From Megascapheus bottae (lineage: Eukaryota; Chordata; Mammalia; Rodentia; Geomyidae): a stretch of 64,000 bases of DNA. Positions 34,649 through 46,001 of this stretch are shown piece after piece. Location: NCBI GenBank assembly GCA_024803745.1, contig JANJXV010000024.1:17927927-17991926 (forward strand), read 5' to 3'. A program made the position numbers and the translations under genes. How positions within the stretch are numbered: position 1 is the stretch's first letter; each line of letters begins with the position of its first letter. Below the pieces are notes generated by a model. The model was not told the DNA's origin. It did no database searches and was given only the letters and a program-made list of their open reading frames with translations.

Positions 34649-35055
34649 AAACCTTGTGCTCTCCAAGTAGAGATTTGCAATAGAGCAAAATCTAGATACA
34701 TAAGGCCATATAGTATGACGCTAAATGAAAGGACCTCTAGGTTATAGAAACAAAAGCCATATAATGAGTGATTTTTATCTTTAATGTACTATGTTATCTC
34801 TCATGTCTTTTGCTGTCCCTTGGTTATCTCATATTGTTACAGTATTTCACTTTGTTATCTGATATATTGGATATGTGTGTATTTGGTTATTTGAAATTGT
34901 ATAGGGAAGGGGGGAAAACAAGATGAGAGGTGGGAGTGGGGGGGGAGGAAAATGGGGACCAAGAGATGAGAAAGGGTATCAGTGTATGTGAATTAATGCA
35001 CCTTCTATCTGGTGAACATAATGTAACCCTGCTATTAATTATAATAAAAATATAT
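34649..35055 (+). other. L1 3' UTR with G-rich tract
   Basis: Non-coding tail. 34,900-34,976 is a polypurine tract with several runs of three to eight Gs, a candidate G-quadruplex. It is followed by 'gcaccttctatctgg' and 'atgtaaccctgctattaatt', then an A-rich end. The same order occurs at 56,090-56,245. Confidence 0.88.
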
Positions 35056-35065
35056 GAAAAAGGGT

Positions 35066-35079
35066 AATAAATTTGAACA
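35066..35079. repeat. TSD of inverted L1, right copy
   Basis: aataaatttgaaca, paired with 29,696-29,709. Confidence 0.85.
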
Positions 35080-35582
35080 AAGATGAGGGGAGAGCTTAGA
35101 AGTAAAATTGACCAGAATAGAAACAATTGGAAAGTGGATGTGTTAAAGAAAGGGGAGAGATGTCCCAGAGAAGCTGACTGTGGCAAAAAACCTCACAATG
35201 AAAGAACTCCTGGAGATCTTTAAAGGCATTGAATGTGCAAAGATGAAATTATGGAGGTGAGCCACACTTGGGAGCACAAGTGAGTCACTTATGTGTAGTC
35301 AATTTTATCACACTTTCTGATGTCACGAGAAGACAAGCATTGTTCAAACCACTCTTGATATGTCCTATTACAAGGACAGAAATAAAAACATTTCAAGTTT
35401 TAAAACTCCTAACATTTTGAATTTTACTATAATCATTTGGTTTCACTACTGCTTTCCGTTTTTCTACATATTTTTAACAAAGCATATGGGAGTTTTTAGT
35501 ATTTTGACAAATGATTTTATAGGCAACTATTATAATCTTCCTTGTGGATTATTATCATTTTGGTAGCTTCACATTTAAAAGA
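35080..35582. other. Unassigned sequence
   Basis: Nothing recognised between the L1 and the next SINE. Confidence 0.45.
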
Positions 35583-35831
35583 GTCTTTTTTTCCCCCTTC
35601 TTGTGGGTCATGGGGCTTGAATTCAGCCTGGGCGCTATCCCTGAGCTCTTCAGCTCAAGGCTACCACCCTACATTTGTGCTAAGCCTCACTTCCCCTTTT
35701 CTCGTTTTCTCAGGGTTAATTGGAGATAAGAGTCTCAGGTCCTTTTGTGCCCGAGCTGGCTTTGAACCTTGATCCTCAGATCTCAGCCTCCTGAGTAGCC
35801 AGGATTACAGGTGTGAGCCCCCACGCCCAGC
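35583..35831 (-). mobile_element. B1-dID-like dimeric SINE
   Basis: Antisense dimer: T/C-run, 'tcatggggcttgaattcagcctgggc', 'gagctcttcagctcaaggctac', linker 'ggttaattggagataagagtctcag', and B1-like 'gctggctttgaacc', 'cagatctcagcctcctgagtagccaggattacaggtgtgagcc'. Confidence 0.92.
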
Positions 35832-36647
35832 AAGGAACTGCGCATCTCTTAAACAAAATAATGGGAATGCATAAAACTTGCAGCCCTACTTTTCCTCTTG
35901 CAATTCACTCTATGCAAGTGGATTTAGAATAAAGAGCAAATGGCTTCTTTTATTCTATGATTTTCAATCGAAAAAAAAAGAATTTAGTTTAATGGTACTG
36001 TCAACAAATCTTTACAGGATATTCTTTCCCCAGTAAAACTTGAGATTGCTTCTCTTCCAGTCCCTTTACTATTTTTCAAAGCTGATTTCATGCTTTCTTT
36101 TAGAGAAATTAAACAGTATCCCCAAGAAATATGTGACAAATGATAGTGGCTTTGACTCTAGAATTGAATGTTAGAAACACACCATGAGGAGCCAAGAACA
36201 AAGCCTACCTATTTGTAACTTCTGGTATGGAAGATATCAAATTAACTTTAGCAAGTGTTTTTTCCCTGTTGTTGTTCCCAATAAACTAATATGACTTTGG
36301 GAAAACACTTTTACTTACTTAAAAAAATTTTGCTTCTTCATATTTTCAGTATGTCTTAGAGGTTAAATTGTTGGCAAAATTTCTCTTGTTTTTCTTGCTT
36401 AACTTTAATTGAATTGAAAGAGTGTATTTTTCTCTGCAGTCTCAATTTCCAGGAATAAATGATTATTTTTATGTTAAAATACCTTTATAACTTATGATGT
36501 ACTCTTGCTCAAGTTTCAAATGTCAGATAATCAAGAATCTAGAATTAAGTGAAATGTACAAAGTTCAGAAAGAGCTATAGATTATATCACTCCATTGTTA
36601 TATAATCTGCAAAATATAAATCAGTGAAGATGATGTATTTTGTTTGT
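35832..36647. other. Unassigned AT-rich sequence
   Basis: No supported feature. Confidence 0.45.
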
Positions 36648-36759
36648 TTTGTCAGTCATGGGGCTTGAACTCCGCCTGGGCTCTGTCCCTGAGCCTCTGT
36701 CCTCAGATCTCAGCCTCCTGAATAGCTAGGATTATAGGTTTGATCCACCACACCCAGCT
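36648..36759 (-). mobile_element. Internally deleted B1-dID-like SINE
   Basis: The antisense right-monomer end ('gtcagtcatggggcttgaactccgcctgggctctgtccctgagc') joins directly to the B1-like end ('tcctcagatctcagcctcctgaatagctaggattatagg'). The middle ~120 bp present in other copies is missing. Confidence 0.85.
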
Positions 36760-37412
36760 AGAGATGATATAAGTTCACAGGAACTGTTTTATTTTGGACA
36801 AATGCAGAAAAATAGTAGAATGGGAATGTATAGATTAATATGTATTGTGAAATAATTACAGTGTATAGATTTATAGTATTCTGAACAAACTGTCAAAGAT
36901 GACTATTGGGGAAGTGATGAAACAACATTTGAGATATTTCAAGTAAGTAATTCTTCAGAAGATGAATATTTTTTGAAATTCCTCGATCTCTGTAAATATA
37001 ATGCTTTTGGTAAAAAATTATGACATATTGTTACCTTTGTGAGTTGCATTAAAATATTCAAGGTTGTGTGTATGAAAGTGATATGAAAGAAATTAGGATG
37101 GTGGTGATACTTTTTAAATCTGCATGTCAGTGATTGATGCATGGTTCTCTCTACTATTTTATATAGTTAAGATAATAGAGGAAAATCTTGAATATTTGTG
37201 ATTGAGTTTTATGATTATTTTGTGTTCTTGATTTCCTTTTAATCTACCTGTTCTATTCTGGAATGCTTTAAAATATTTTTAAAAGGCATATAAGTTGTGA
37301 CATGTAATAAATACTATCTATATCTCTGGGTCTCTGTTGTATTGTTTATAAAGTGGAGACAACTGAACTTCCTCAATGTACTGCTATGAGTGTAAGATGG
37401 CAAGGGGCATTC
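36760..37412. other. Unassigned AT-rich sequence
   Basis: No supported feature. Confidence 0.45.
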
Positions 37413-37444
37413 TTTATTTATCTATCTATCTATCTATCTATTTA
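37413..37444. repeat. (TCTA)n microsatellite at an L1 3' end
   Basis: Six to seven tetranucleotide units flanked by 'ttta', directly abutting the antisense L1 tail at 37,445. Confidence 0.92.
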
Positions 37445-37870
37445 TTTTTAATTATCTTTAAGTAGTTGTACAGATGAGTTGCCATATAACAAAGCAGTTT
37501 ATGAATACAATGCATGTTAATCAGTGTCGCCCCTTTCAGCATTCTTGCCCATCCAATACACCTATTGTAGTATTCACAATGAATTATTGGCTGCATTTTT
37601 CCTCCTTCCCCACACTTTCTCTTCATTTATCTCTGCCTCTTTTCTTTCCCTGCCCCCTTGCAAGAGCCCATTTCCTGGCCTTTATTCTGTTGGGCATTTA
37701 CTTGCCTTTCTAAAGACTGATACGATTTGAGTCTCCATATGGTGGTAGTCTTCTTTGAGTCTACTATATTTCTTTGAGTACATTGCAATCATATTGTTTT
37801 AAATTTTATTGTATGAAATAGGAATGTGTCTCATTCTAGTGCTCTATATGTGAGAGATCTTTTTTCTTTT
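37445..37870 (-). mobile_element. 5'-truncated L1 3' UTR, antisense
   Basis: 'tttttaattatctttaagtagttgtacagatgagttgccatataacaaagcagtttatgaatacaatgc' begins the copy. Then come 'tgtcgcccctttcagcattcttgcccatcc', a C/T-rich stretch, and 'gatacgatttgagtctccatatggtgg'. Same subfamily as 21.2, 22.6, 26.4 and 57.0 kb. Confidence 0.75.
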
Positions 37871-37904
37871 GTAACTATTGCTGTTGTTTATTTTCTGATT
37901 AGTT

Positions 37905-37992
37905 TTTTTTTAATGTGTGTTACTGATGATCCAACCCAGAACTTTGTCCATGCTAGGCAAGCACTCTACCACTAAGCTAAGCTATATCGGCA
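37905..37992 (-). mobile_element. ID-like SINE monomer
   Basis: Antisense ID/tRNA-Ala-like: 'gatccaacccagaactttgtccatgctaggcaagcactctaccactaagctaagc' with a T-run before it. This is the left monomer without a right one. Confidence 0.8.
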
Positions 37993-38136
37993 CTTTGTTT
38001 CAATCAGCATCCCCTCCATAGCTAGCCTAGAGTCTACAGTAATTTTCAGTCCTCTCACACCAGCTTCTCCAGTGCTTCCTGAGATTACTCAAATTTAGCA
38101 TCATATCTGCCTGTTTTGTCTTTTAGAATATAGCGA

Positions 38137-38152
38137 ATGTTATTTACTTTTT
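38137..38152. repeat. TSD of 66-bp L1 insertion, left copy
   Basis: atgttatttacttttt, identical to 38,219-38,234. Confidence 0.93.
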
Positions 38153-38218
38153 TATATATTTTTATTGTAATTAATAGTAGGGTTACGTTATATTCACTAG
38201 ATAGAAGGTGCATTACTT
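38153..38218 (-). mobile_element. Ultra-short (66 bp) L1 3' end insertion
   Basis: Antisense: 'tttttattgtaattaatagtagggttac' then 'gatagaaggtgcatta' is the terminal ~60 bp of the same L1 3' UTR seen at 19,020-19,080. Exact 16-bp TSDs flank it. Confidence 0.92.
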
Positions 38219-38389
38219 ATGTTATTTACTTTTTAAATAAATAACTTAAGAGTTGACCACAATAAGATACAAATAAAAGAAAAAATAATGAAAAATATCT
38301 AATAATAATTGTATTTGTCAACTTACTAAACTATGCTGTGTCCTTTACTTCCATGTGAGCTTAAGTTAAACTTGATGATATCGAGAAAA

Positions 38390-39365
38390 AAAACCTAACA
38401 GGATATTGTGTCAAAAGTACATATCATTTTAGGAATTACTGACCTCTTCACAATATTAAGTTTTCAAAATGGATTGGTTTTCTGCTTTTAAAATTTTTCT
38501 CTAATACTTTTTTCCATAAGACTTAGTTTTTATAATGTGGCTGTGGTACAACTATTGTTAAGTTTATTACCATATATTTTAATCTGTTGTAAAATGTCCT
38601 AAGGAGTATATTTATTTAATTTCAGGTTTGTCTCACTCTGCCAATGCATAGCAATGCAGTTGATTTTTACCCATTTGTATCATGCAACTGGGCTGGCATA
38701 ACTTCTTGATTACTGTAGGTTTTTAGTGGTTTCATTAGTATTTATACTGCACATGATTATTGATTATACCATTTTCAGAAAGATGCTTTGCTACTTTTGT
38801 AAGGTGGAGCCCTCTTATTCTCTTTTCTTGCCCAATAGCCTTGTCTAGAACTTTCAGTACACTGGTGAACAGGAGCAGCTGAAGCAGGTGGCACTGTCTT
38901 ATTTCCTATCTTAGATGAAGATCCTTCTGCCTTTTGCAATTAACACTTGTGTTAACTGTTGATATTTTGTAAGTTCCCTTTATCAGTTTCAAGATCTTCC
39001 CTCTGACAGTAGATTCAGAAAAATTTGAATGAACGATGGAATTCTGTCATTTGCTTTTTGTACTGACATGACATTGACATTGGTCTTTTAGCTACTGATG
39101 TATGTATTACATTGATAAACAAGTGTTGAGTCTATCTTGCATTCTACTTGTCCATGGTGTAAAAACATGACTTTTCAGAGTCTAATTTGCTAATTATGTT
39201 GAAAGGAGTTTAGTGTCAATAATCATAAGATATGTTTGTGCTCTTTCTGTGATACATTTGATTGTTTTTATCATCAACCTATGATTTGTCATAATATTCC
39301 TGTTTATCATATGACTAAAATATTGCTATTAATTCATAAATCAAATGTGTAGAATTTCAATCTTT
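38390..39365 (-). mobile_element. Ancient L1 ORF2 antisense, left part
   Basis: Antisense ORF2 landmarks run in order. 'caatattaagttttcaaaatgg' and 'ttaagtttattaccatatattttaatc' (YLGI region) are followed by 'caatgcagttgatttttacccatttgtatcatgcaactgg' and 'ttttgtaaggtggagcc'. After 'ggtggcactgtcttatttcc' come 'gtcatttgctttttgtactgacatgac' (KAFDKI region) and 'tgtattacattgataaac...cttgcattctacttgtcc'. The SINE at 39,366 interrupts it. Far more diverged than the L1 at 29.7 kb. Confidence 0.8.
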
Positions 39366-39601
39366 TATTTTTCCTGTCGGTTGTAGTACTTGAACTCTGG
39401 GCCTGGGCACCATTCCTGAGCTCTTCAGCTCAAGGCTACTGCCCTACCCCTGGAGCCACAGCCCCATTTTCGGTTTTCTGGTTGTTAATTGGAGATAAGC
39501 GTCTCATGTTCTTTAGTGCCTGGACTAGCTTTGAACTGTGATCCTCAGATCTCAGCCTTCTGTATAGCTAGGATTACAGGCATGTGCCACTGTGCCCAGC
39601 T
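39366..39601 (-). mobile_element. B1-dID-like SINE inserted in ancient L1
   Basis: Complete antisense dimer: 'acttgaactctgggcctgggcacc', 'agctcttcagctcaaggctactgccctacccctggagccacagc', linker 'ggttaattggagataagcgtctc', and B1-like 'tagctttgaactgtgatcctcagatctcagcc...ggattacaggc'. It divides one continuous L1 ORF2. Confidence 0.93.
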
Positions 39602-40350
39602 TATGATTACAATCTTATGTTCATGATTCTTATAGAGTTTTTATTGATGATATGTTGGCCTGTGGTTTGTTTCTGTTGGGAAGTTGTAAATTTCTCAGTT
39701 TAGTCTCCTTACTAGATTCAAGTTCATTTGAGGTCTAGATTGGCAGCTGACATTTTGTAAAGTTATCTAATTATTCATCACATATTTGTCCATAGTTTTA
39801 TTTTATAATCTTTGTGACTTGTATGAAGTCAGTAGTATTGTCTTCTTTTTCATTCTAGATTTAGTGAGATCAGACAAACTCTAATCTTAGTGAAACTCAA
39901 GATTTGTTTATTTTTCTGGTCATTTTAAAGAATCAACATTTGGTTCCACTGTTTTCTTGGTTGCCTTTCCATTTTCTATTTTAGCAATCTCCTCTTTCAC
40001 CCCCACTGTTTTCTTTATTGTATTAAGTTACATTTAGTTTTATTTCCTTTCAACAATCTATTAAAATGTAAGTCATGTTACTGACTTGAGATCACCTTTT
40101 AATATATAGGAATTTGAAATAAATTTCCTACTAAATAATTCTTTGACTAAACCCTATAAATATAGGCATATTGTGTTTCTGCTTTCATTCAGCTGAAAAA
40201 TGTTTTCTAGTTTCTCTTGCTTAACCAATATTGTTTTGAATTCATTGGCTACTTTTATCAACTTATGATCATGGATTTCAATTCATTGTGTTCTAATTTC
40301 TAAAATTGAAAAATTCTCTAGAAGGGTTCAACAATAGATTTGAAAATGAG
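39602..40350 (-). mobile_element. Ancient L1 ORF2 antisense, right part
   Basis: Resumes after the SINE: 'gagtttttattgatgatatgttggcctgtggtttg', then 'gtctagattggcagctg'. Next come 'gaatcaacatttggttccactg' and 'tgacttgagatcaccttttaatatataggaatttg', then 'ctataaatataggcatattgtgtttctgc'. This runs from the RT N-terminus back toward the endonuclease-RT linker. Confidence 0.75.
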
Positions 40351-40371
40351 AAGAAACTAATATATGAATAG

Positions 40372-40440
40372 ATGTGTATATATGTACAGACATGTATATA
40401 TATATACACACACATATATCTCATACATATATGTACGTCA
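40372..40440. repeat. TA/CA-rich simple repeat
   Basis: Imperfect alternating 'atatatgtacagacatgtatatata...cacacacatatat' stretch. Confidence 0.75.
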
Positions 40441-40722
40441 GTATTGCGTTCGAATTTAGGGCATCATGTTTCCACAGCATGAACTTTGGCACTTGAATAC
40501 CATATCAGCCCCTCTCTGAACTGGTTATTTTTGAGATGTATCTTCCTTCATGATTGCCAGCCTGAACCATGATTCTTCCCGTTTTGCTTCTCCATATCAG
40601 GATGCTACTGATTAAGAAGGAGTCTCACAAACATATTTTTTCACAAGCTGGCTTTAAAACACAATCCATGAATCTCTGTCCTAAGTGACTAAAATAGCAT
40701 TGTGGAGCCCCCATGCATAACT
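40441..40722 (-). mobile_element. Old B1-dID-like SINE
   Basis: Degenerate antisense dimer: 'ttcgaatttagggcatc', 'cacttgaataccatatcagcc', 'gagtctcacaaacat', 'agctggctttaaaacacaatccatgaatctctgtcctaagtgac'. Recognised by block order more than identity. Confidence 0.6.
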
Positions 40723-41499
40723 ATTGCTTTTCTTATTATTGGCAAGAAATAAAACAATTCAGAGTTTATGTCAGCCAGGAAAATATGTGACACCTTTTCC
40801 ATGCCTTCAAATTTCAAGAAATAAGCAATGTAAAGAGTGAAAGGTGAATTCTTCTTTTTAAATAGGGCAAATGATTGTCAAAGCCACATTACTGATTTGT
40901 AAGTAAGTCAAAATGCTGAAATATAACAATTCCTTTGTGTTTCCAACATGTTAAGTGACAAGAAATATCAAAATCCCCTTTCAATGACATCAATTTTCCT
41001 TGCTATTATTTATAAGAAAAGAAGTCACTAACAAGAGCCTGTTCTAAATACAATCTCATTTCTAAGAAGTCCATGAGTCTGAAATCCAGCCGACATTAAG
41101 CTCATCTGCCTGAAAAGCCAACCACAGCTGCGTCTCGGAGGGTGCATTGTCAGAGCTTTTGATTTTCAAAGAACCAACCCAGATAGGATACATGGAATTC
41201 TTTTCAGAAAGGCTCATCTTATTGCTCAAGCTCTCTGCACAGCTTGCCTCTCCTGCTAGGCAATTAGAATAGTTCTGAGTTTTTCAAAGCATTGATAACT
41301 GATCGTCTTACCTTTGTGTCCTGATTGCACAAGGCTCCCAGACAAACTCTTCTAAGGAGGTTAAAATTCAATGATCTCCTTCAAAGGCCTGATGCTGTCT
41401 CAAACTCAGCCTCCCACAGTGAAGGCAAAAGGAAGCAAGCAGCATAGACAATCTAACAAAATGGTAGAGTCAATTCAACAAATAGTTCTGCTATATCCT
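40723..41499. other. Unassigned sequence, relatively complex composition
   Basis: 40,970-41,350 is less AT-rich and less simple than its surroundings and matches none of the repeats here. It could be a conserved non-coding element; no exon features are visible. Confidence 0.4.
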
Positions 41500-41625
41500 A
41501 CTTTTAATAGCGGGCTGTATTTTCAGCACCAGCCTCTGTGCTTTCCATACATTCTTTCATTTGATCTTTACAATGAACCAGTGAGAGAAATACTTGTTGG
41601 TTTTTGAGGAGACTCACACAACATT
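41500..41625 (+). mobile_element. MIR-like relic
   Basis: 'ccagcctctgtgctttccatacattctttcatttgatctttacaatgaaccagtgagagaaatact' follows the MIR core order (tgccaggcactgtgc, tacattatctcatttaatcctcacaa, accctatgaggtaggtact). Confidence 0.55.
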
Positions 41626-42234
41626 TCTCTGTGTTTTTTCTTCAGCCCTGTCTTTAATTATTATCTAAAAGCATTAAAATCAAAGCCACAGTACCCCATA
41701 TCAGGAAGAAAGTGTCCATATCTGCTTCAGTCAAGTTTAAGGCTTTGCACTGAACGATTTTCCTAATATACAAGGTACTCCACCCAACCTAGGAATATTT
41801 AACAGAAATAATCTTTGCTCACCCTCAGTCAGTAACCTGGCCTCTAAGAGTAGTCTGGACTGGTTCCTTTCTACATGTTATGGGAAAAAATGAACATATT
41901 TGTCTTTTTTGTGAGAAGTGTATTTTTTGTTTTGTTGTTTGATTTTCATCAATGGAAAATTGAATTTAGTTGAAATCTAAATTTGGGAGTAGTTACACAA
42001 ACTTGTTTAAGTCTGACCAGCTTTGGTTTGAGAGCAAAATGGAAGTTTTCAACTTTTGTCCCAAAGTTCTGCACTTCAGTTTAGAGTTAGAAAACTTGCA
42101 GCTTCCTCAGTACTAGCTTCCAGTACTTGGTCGACAGGGGTGAGTGCACTCCTGCAGGACTGAAGTTTGAGGCTGTGGGCAAGGACTATAATGCCATCTT
42201 CATTGGCCTATAGTTCAAACAGCCATAACAGTAT
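41626..42234. other. Unassigned sequence
   Basis: No supported feature. Confidence 0.4.
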
Positions 42235-42372
42235 TGCAATTACAATTTTACACATGAAGAAACTTGACAGAAGGGAATCTTCTGCAGTTCATAGAGTTCT
42301 AATACATGCCAGCGGTAAGCTTTGAGCCCAGGGTCATTGGACTGTGAAGTCTGCACTCCTTAAACTAAACTA
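42235..42372 (+). mobile_element. MIR-like relic, 3' half
   Basis: 'caattttacacatgaagaaacttgacagaaggg', 'cagttcatagagttctaatacatg', 'aagctttgagcccagggtcattggactgtgaagtctgcactcctt' matches the order of the MIR 3' half. Confidence 0.6.
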
Positions 42373-44073
42373 AAATTTAAAAATAATATAGCAATCCAGA
42401 GGATGTACAAAGGCCCAGGTGAATTGGGGCCTTGCTACATTGTGAATTGCTACTAGAAGAATTAAGATGAAGTAGCTGGTGTAGTCCAACATGACTCTTT
42501 ATTAGGAAGCTGCTCCTGATCTCTAAGGAGGCACCATGACTGGAAAGCAGGAAAAATTAAGGAAGACACAGAGACAAGAAAGGGAAGTCAATCAGATTCA
42601 ATGGGGCATGTTTGCCAGGGCTGTCTCATGGTATCATTTTATATTGGTCTCACGGAAGGGCAACCAGCTAAATAAATCACAGGTTGACCAGATGTTGGAA
42701 GGCATATCCTAAGCTTGCCATATATATCCGTCTTTCTTGTTTGGTCCTTCCTGACACTTACATAAATTTTAGTTAACTTGGAAAGCTCAGTGGTTACATG
42801 GCCTGTTAAAACATGAGTATGAAAACTTAAAGCAAAAAAATTAAAGTTCATAAAATTCTGCTACTATATTTTAATACACAAAATAGCAACAGTGATTATG
42901 GGAATTTGTCCCCAAATAAAAATCCGCTCTCCTTTGCCTAATTTCAAATCTATGAGCATTCTTTTCTAAATACGTCATTTCTAAATTGAAATGTTATTAA
43001 ACTAAGTGAAGAAAGACCTAATGAATGTGTAGACAGATGATAGAAGAGAATACAAGTCATGTTCAATATATTTGGCACAGTTTTCTGGGAACGTATTAAA
43101 TTATATTATCTTAAGACTGATCTTGATGTTATAACTTTATGTTAGGATAAATATTAAATGTCTACTTTTCCTTGAAAGGAATTTGAAATTTATGAAGGCT
43201 TTCTTGTTTAACTTTAAGTTATCTATGTTTTAAGCACTAATCATCGTTAGGAGATAAGGTGGAGAGTCTTTCTGAAGAGTGGCAGATGCAACACTTAAGC
43301 CAGAATTTCAGAGTAGTCCTATAAAAGACTAGTTCATAAAGTTTTTCCTTTTTCACTTTTACATCCTTTTGAAGTTAGAAGGGAGATACATATCTAAGAG
43401 GAAAAAAAGAGATATGTGAAGAATGGCTAAAGGGCTGGATATCACTTACCTTTGAAAAGGATGATATTTGAAAGAAAATAATATGAAAAATGTTGACCAG
43501 TGGGATCTTACCTTATCACTAAAGACACATAGTGCTGAATATAATGAATGTAAGTCAAGGATATGAATATTACAGTAAATGGTCTTCCAATTCTTTAAAT
43601 CATCTGACTTTCACTTTTCTCTTACGAACACTATGGTCAATTTCTGTGGATGTCGTTAGAATCAAATGAGCTCAACATTGCATCATGATATCTAGGAAAT
43701 GTCCAATAAGTGTAGCTCAAAGTCAAGGACAGTAAAGTACTATGGCAGATTTCCAGAGGAGAAGATCCTCACTTTTGAACACCAGGACAATAACATGGTC
43801 ACTGCTGTCTGCAGAAATTACTTCCCCCATGCGCCATTCATATATTTTATTAGCCTATCATCAAAGAAATTAAGTGTAAAGAAGGAGCAGCTGTTATCAT
43901 AAAATCTTCATTACAAAAAAAGTTTCACTGAGGACCACTTTTGCTACTCTGGGAAATTTCTCATGATATGTAATGTTCATGAGTGAAAATTTTCCAACAA
44001 CCAGAAATATTATTGGTCTGACTGGAATAAAAAGCTATTGATGATGGCATTGGTGATATTAATGTATTTTAAA
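42373..44073. other. Unassigned sequence
   Basis: Short frames at 42,639-42,851 (-) and 43,699-43,902 (+) show no domain. No repeat recognised. Confidence 0.45.
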
Positions 44074-44185
44074 GCCGAGTATAAAACCTATGCCCATAAT
44101 ATCAGACTTTGTGAGGCTGAGGCAAGGAGAAAGGTGATTTTGATGCCAGGCTGGACTTTATAATGAGATCTTATCTCAAAACAAA
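44074..44185 (+). mobile_element. B1 (7SL-derived) SINE, old
   Basis: Sense: 'gccgagtataaaacctatgcccataatatcagactttgtgaggctgaggcaaggagaaaggtg', 'ccaggctggactttataatgagatcttatctcaaaac', A-rich tail. Confidence 0.8.
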
Positions 44186-44504
44186 GTGTAAAAAGCTGTA
44201 TTTTTGACTAAGATTCAAGGTTTGTAGATGTGCTTATCATATGCCTGTTTCTTTGTAGAAGGCAGAGAGTTCTAAACAAAAAGGATAGCGGATTTGTGCT
44301 GATATATGGCTTCTCTGTTGAAAACAACTATAAAGGGACATTCTCTTATGTATTTCATGTACTCATGCCAGTCTGCATGTAGAGAAAGGACAGTGAACCT
44401 CATGGATTTTATTAATATGGTCAGTTTGGATTTCTTTTAAAGGAGAATGCATGCCTTTGATTTTTTCAGATAGAAACTTTCCAAAACAGTTCAATTGCAC
44501 ATTA
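44186..44504. other. Unassigned sequence
   Basis: No supported feature. Confidence 0.4.
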
Positions 44505-44556
44505 AATCTAATTTTTAATAATTTATTGCTATTACAGAGGTGATGTACAGAGGGAT
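44505..44556 (-). mobile_element. Short L1 3' end fragment, antisense
   Basis: 'tttttaataatttattgctattacagaggtgatgtacagaggga' is the complement of the terminal block seen at 4,830-4,893. No TSD resolved. Confidence 0.5.
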
Positions 44557-46001
44557 TTTGAGAAAAATAGGCTCAAGGGTCCAAATTTCTACTTTTTGAG
44601 AGCCTCTCAATGTAAATGGCACGAAAAGTCACTCATTGACTTCTAAGTTTTGCCTGAAAGCAGTGTGAGATTCTCTGCTTATACAAGATAGGTAAGGGTT
44701 GTGGGATTTTTCAAATGTCTCTGTAGAAATGTGGTGTAAGTAAAAATGAAAATGATTCTTGTGGGAAAAGAGAACAGTACCATCCTCTTTGGGAAGATTA
44801 CATTTTTGAAAATCTATTTGGAACTCATTGCAATTGACTGTTAAAATAAAAGATATGTTCCTATCTCAAAACTCCCACTACTCAAATACATATTGAAACA
44901 ATAACGTGGCTGAAATGAGTCCATTAACAGCCTTTAGTCCTCCAGCGACCTGGAGGCTCAATTACTGCTCCTACTTTAGTCTAGTGATTGTTTAGTTTAG
45001 GATGATTCTGCATACTTTCAGACTTTGAGTCAAGAAACTGTCCTTGACATTATTTTCTACAAATAATAAGAGAATATGAAGAGAATGGTGGTTAAATAAT
45101 GTTATATTGCTGATATTAGAAGGCAATAACTGATTAAAGTAGTCAGTCCTGTAGTCAGGCCTCCTGTCCTGATTTTTGGTTCCTAAAATATAGCATGCAC
45201 AATTAAATGAAGTATGCATGTGAGTTAAAAATCTACACTGGCATCCACTTGTGCTTGTAGGGAGGATTTATAATTTAGTTAACAAATTGTAATTTTAGTA
45301 TGATGTAGCTTTCTAAGGCCATAGGAAATTTTTCACACCAACTAATTGATAATCATGAATTAAGTACATTTGGTCTGGAAAAAAAAACCAATGCTTTGAT
45401 TTTAAATCTTGAGTTTGCTAGATTTTAAAGCTGAATTGATACTCCAGCAATGCCCCCCCCCCAAAAGCAATAATTTTGGTTTTGTTTTATTAAAGTCATG
45501 AACTCACGATTTTTCACGTTTGAACAGTTTCAATTAATGTACTTTTTGTGTTGTTGTGAGGTCAGACTCTCCTATCTGACTTGATGAAGTTCTTTGCAGG
45601 TTAACTCTTTTAGACATTTTAGACAGTGATACAATTTTATAGTTCTTTGATATTTCCCAAGTTCGTCATGCATATTTAGCACCACAACCAAAATCAGCTT
45701 TTCCTTTAAAGAGTCCTATTTATTTCAAGGATAGATCAGGTTTGTAAATACTATACTCTGATTTGAGAGATTCTCATTTTACTAGAATAATATTGATTTT
45801 ATGATTTTTTCAATGTACAAAATGTGAAAACTTTCATTTTTAAAATGATAAAAAAAGTAAAACACATATTTGAATTAGGGGAATGATGTACATATTTAAA
45901 AGTTTAGATTTTGTGTTTATACCTCTGTTCCCTCAGATAAAAATGATTCTCAAGGCATCAATATATATGCTTATTTTATCTACACTCCAAAATGGCACTG
46001 A
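44557..46001. other. Unassigned AT-rich sequence
   Basis: No supported feature. A short C-run lies at 45,452-45,462. Confidence 0.45.

Larger units (their letters stand above)
29710..35065 (+). mobile_element. Near full-length L1 with 5' inversion (twin priming)
   Basis: One insertion of about 5.35 kb in two oppositely oriented blocks. 29,717-33,192 is antisense and holds a short piece of 5' leader, ORF1 and ORF2 through the RT palm. 33,193-35,055 is sense and holds the rest of ORF2, the 3' UTR and an A-rich tail. In ORF2, the inverted block stops after the EIK codons of 'LKKEIK' and the forward block resumes at 'KWKNLPCSW', so only about ten bases are missing. A 14-bp TSD brackets the whole, so it is one event, not two insertions. 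Frameshifts and stops make it non-autonomous. Confidence 0.93.
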
